Shown one piece after another: positions 62,372-64,000 of a stretch of 64,000 bases of DNA; position 1 is the stretch's first letter; each line of letters begins with the position of its first letter. The stretch spans positions 78,909 through 142,908 of the forward strand of contig QFPM01000009.1 of the NCBI GenBank assembly GCA_003248655.1, written 5' to 3'. Position numbers and translations under genes: made by a program. The stretch comes from Microbacterium sp. (GTDB taxonomy: Bacteria; Actinomycetota; Actinomycetes; Actinomycetales; Microbacteriaceae). A model generated the notes under the pieces. It saw nothing but the letters and a program-made list of their open reading frames with translations, was not told where the DNA came from and ran no database searches.

Positions 62372-63703
62372 TCATCCGCGCGCGGGAACGGCCACAGCAG
62401 CTCCGACGAGCGCGCTCTCGCGCACCGGCGCCGGGGCGTTGCCCGCGCGCCACAGCGCGACGACGCTCCACGCGAACAGACCCACGACCATGACGTTGCG
62501 CGCGAGCAGCACGAACGCGGCGAAGGCGTGGCCGTCGATGAGCGGCAGATACAGGATCGGGAAGACAAGCGTCGTCGTGAAGCAGACCGCCGCCATCCAC
62601 GCCGCGGTGCGCATCCACGCCCTCCGGTTGACGGCGAGCCCGACGGCGACGATCGGCGCGAGCCACAGCATGTACTGCGGCGATCCGACCTTGTTGAAGA
62701 CGATGAGCGCGGCGGTGAGGGCGAAGCTGCCGCTGAGGATCAGGTTCCGCTCGACGACCGGCGTCAGCGTCCCCTGGCGCGATGCGAAGCGACGCGCGCG
62801 CCACAGCAGCACGGCGATGACCGCGAACGCGACCGGCATGAGCCAGCCGACGATCTCACCGGCGAGGTGTGCGCCGGGGCCGGCGACCTCGCGCGTCGCG
62901 AGCACGTAGTTCTGGCGGATCTCGGCGCCGGGAAGGCCCAGCACGGTCGCCCAGACCCACGGCGTCGCGACCGGCGCCTCGAGCTGCAGTGCGCGATCAC
63001 CCTGGATCGTGGCGAAGCTGAACAGGTTCGACGCGCCGCCGTATGCGAGCACCGTCAGCGCGATGACCACGCTCACCGCGGCGCCTCCGAGGATGATCCG
63101 CAACCGCGTGCGCGCGACTGTGACGGCGGCCGCGGCGATCGCGGCGGGCCACACTTTGATCCACGTGGCTGCGGCGATCAGCGCGCCGGCGACCGCGGGC
63201 CGGCGCAGGAGCACGGCGAGCCCGGCGATCGCTAGCGGCGCGGCGAATCCTTCGAGACGCAGCATGGATACGGGAGCGAGCAGGATCTGCACGGCGAGCC
63301 AGTACCAGGCGGCGGGATAGCCCGACTTCCGCTTCAGTCCGCCGGTCAGAGCGAGCATCGCGAGCAGGTTCGCGGCGATCATCAGCACGAACCATCCGAG
63401 CTGGTAGTTGTACGGGCCGGCGCCGATGGCAGCCATGATCGGCGCGAGCGCGCCCGCGGGGTAGACCCACGGCATGTCGATAACCGGCCAGTAGCCCAGT
63501 CGCGCCTGCTCCGCCCACAGCCGGTAGAGCGGCAGGTCGCCCTGCGTCTGTCCGGCGAGGATCGTGGGCAGCAGGCCCAGGAAGTACACTCCGTGGACGG
63601 CGGCGAATCCGATCAGCAGTCCGCGGCGTGTGAGCGCGAATCGCAGGAGCGAGCGGGGGGTGCCTGCGCCCGCGGCGCGGCGAACCTGCGAGGCAGTCGT
63701 CAC
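62372..63703 (-). CDS. GT87-like (DUF2029) polyprenol-linked glycosyltransferase
   Basis: The 443-aa polytopic membrane product has about 10-11 helices. After helix 1 comes GDLPLYRLWAEQARLGYWPV with an acidic pair in the outer loop and YPAGALAPIMAAIGAG, then WIKVWPAAIAAAAV and SPQYMLWLAPIVAVGL. This layout is of the GT-C/GT87 mannosyltransferases (DUF2029) of actinobacteria, which use lipid-linked sugars for cell-envelope glycans. GTG 63703 is supported by TACACT 7 nt upstream; ATG 63766 is the alternative. Confidence 0.83.
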   Translation of the reverse strand: MTTASQVRRAAGAGTPRSLLRFALTRRGLLIGFAAVHGVYFLGLLPTILAGQTQGDLPLYRLWAEQARLGYWPVIDMPWVYPAGALAPIMAAIGAGPYNYQLGWFVLMIAANLLAMLALTGGLKRKSGYPAAWYWLAVQILLAPVSMLRLEGFAAPLAIAGLAVLLRRPAVAGALIAAATWIKVWPAAIAAAAVTVARTRLRIILGGAAVSVVIALTVLAYGGASNLFSFATIQGDRALQLEAPVATPWVWATVLGLPGAEIRQNYVLATREVAGPGAHLAGEIVGWLMPVAFAVIAVLLWRARRFASRQGTLTPVVERNLILSGSFALTAALIVFNKVGSPQYMLWLAPIVAVGLAVNRRAWMRTAAWMAAVCFTTTLVFPILYLPLIDGHAFAAFVLLARNVMVVGLFAWSVVALWRAGNAPAPVRESALVGAAVAVPARG

Positions 63704-63710
63704 TCGCCTG

Positions 63711-63716
63711 AGTGTA
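63711..63716 (-). promoter_or_regulatory. -10 box TACACT, leaderless promoter of GT87-like gene
   Basis: TACACT, then 7 nt, then GTG 63703. Confidence 0.5.
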
Positions 63717-64000
63717 AGGACCGCAGGTTCACGGCAGGTGGACGCCGTGTGTCTATAGCCTGTCAATTCGCTGAGTGTCGCCGTCGTTAGCCTGGGCAGC
63801 GCCGCCCGTCAACAGTGGGCGACGGTCGGCTCGACCGTCTAGCGTCGAAGGTGACGGCGACACCCCGATGGCCACCGCGAAGGCCATTGCGCGGGCCACC
63901 GCTAAGCCTCGATCCACCGATGAGCTTGGGTGACAAGCGGGTGCCGTGACGCAGAAATGCCCCTCTGATCAGGAAGAATAGTGATTGTCTAGACCGCTGT
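63717..64000. other. Right end without a recognisable gene
   Basis: About 280 bp with no supported coding frame. A perfect hairpin GACGGTCG-GCT-CGACCGTC lies at 63821-63839, without a T run. It may hold the regulatory region of a gene starting beyond the window. Confidence 0.45.

Noticed and set aside
63821..63839. Rho-independent terminator at the right end
   Set aside because: The hairpin is perfect but has no T run and no gene ends in front of it.

Overview
The window looks like a chromosomal segment of a high-GC Gram-positive actinobacterium, most probably family Microbacteriaceae and close to Microbacterium. The reasons are very GC-rich third codon positions, frequent GTG starts, many promoters whose -10 box lies 6-7 nt before the start codon (leaderless mRNAs), actinobacterial families (holin-superfamily III protein, DUF4870, HemG-type oxidase, TreX/Y/Z), and a strongly over-represented 7-mer GGATGCC/GGCATCC on both strands. 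The assignment rests on protein and base-composition character, not on a database search. I recognise no rRNA, tRNA, prophage, insertion sequence or CRISPR array.

Layout. 1-4746 (minus): an operon of ECF sigma factor, small unknown protein, cytoplasmic subtilisin-like protease with a hexapeptide-repeat linker, and a TPR-CHAT (caspase-like) protein cut by the left edge. 4.8-12.4 kb: a class I glutamine amidotransferase, then treX-treY-treZ for trehalose synthesis from glycogen or maltodextrin. 12.5-22.5 kb: SDR, amino-acid permease, YaeQ, TetR, J-domain/NERD protein, 3-hydroxyisobutyryl-CoA hydrolase, ABC-2 exporter pair, hemD. 22.7-29.8 kb: envelope-associated small proteins, hemG, a HEPN/MNT toxin-antitoxin pair between two 85-bp repeats, a HhH-GPD protein, glyS and an aldo/keto reductase.

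29.8-36.1 kb: an NAD-themed cluster. It holds a NMNAT-like/methyltransferase fusion, a Nudix/NrtR-type regulator, and divergently an SPFH protein plus a NAD-kinase-like protein; DUF4870 and flotillin genes follow. Two GTC-N5-GAC palindromes lie exactly over the divergent promoters. 36-45 kb: lipoprotein, OSBS/NSAR-type enolase, cyclase-family protein, GNAT protein, VapC with a shortened VapB fused head-to-head to a 5'-truncated POT transporter, quinone reductase and purU. 44-52 kb: a serine-hydrolase homologue lacking its nucleophile, M13 peptidase, isochorismatase-like hydrolase, MATE pump, TrmH, and an Nramp/MntR/VIT metal-homeostasis group. 52-64 kb: SDR, HAD phosphatase with two tiny membrane proteins, Usp, pyrE, a Phd/ParE-type toxin-antitoxin pair, pntAB, exonuclease III and a GT87-like glycosyltransferase.

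Most intergenic gaps carry palindromic repeats built from 10-20 nt arms. Several belong to families recurring in the window (GAGAAACCAC, GGCGCATAACTCAGGCA, TTCAGTGGGCG, AACTGCAAGG). The points most worth follow-up are the sigma/subtilase/CHAT operon with its repeat linker, the NAD-themed cluster with its operators, the truncated vapB/POT junction, the GGATGCC over-representation and the window-wide leaderless promoter signature.
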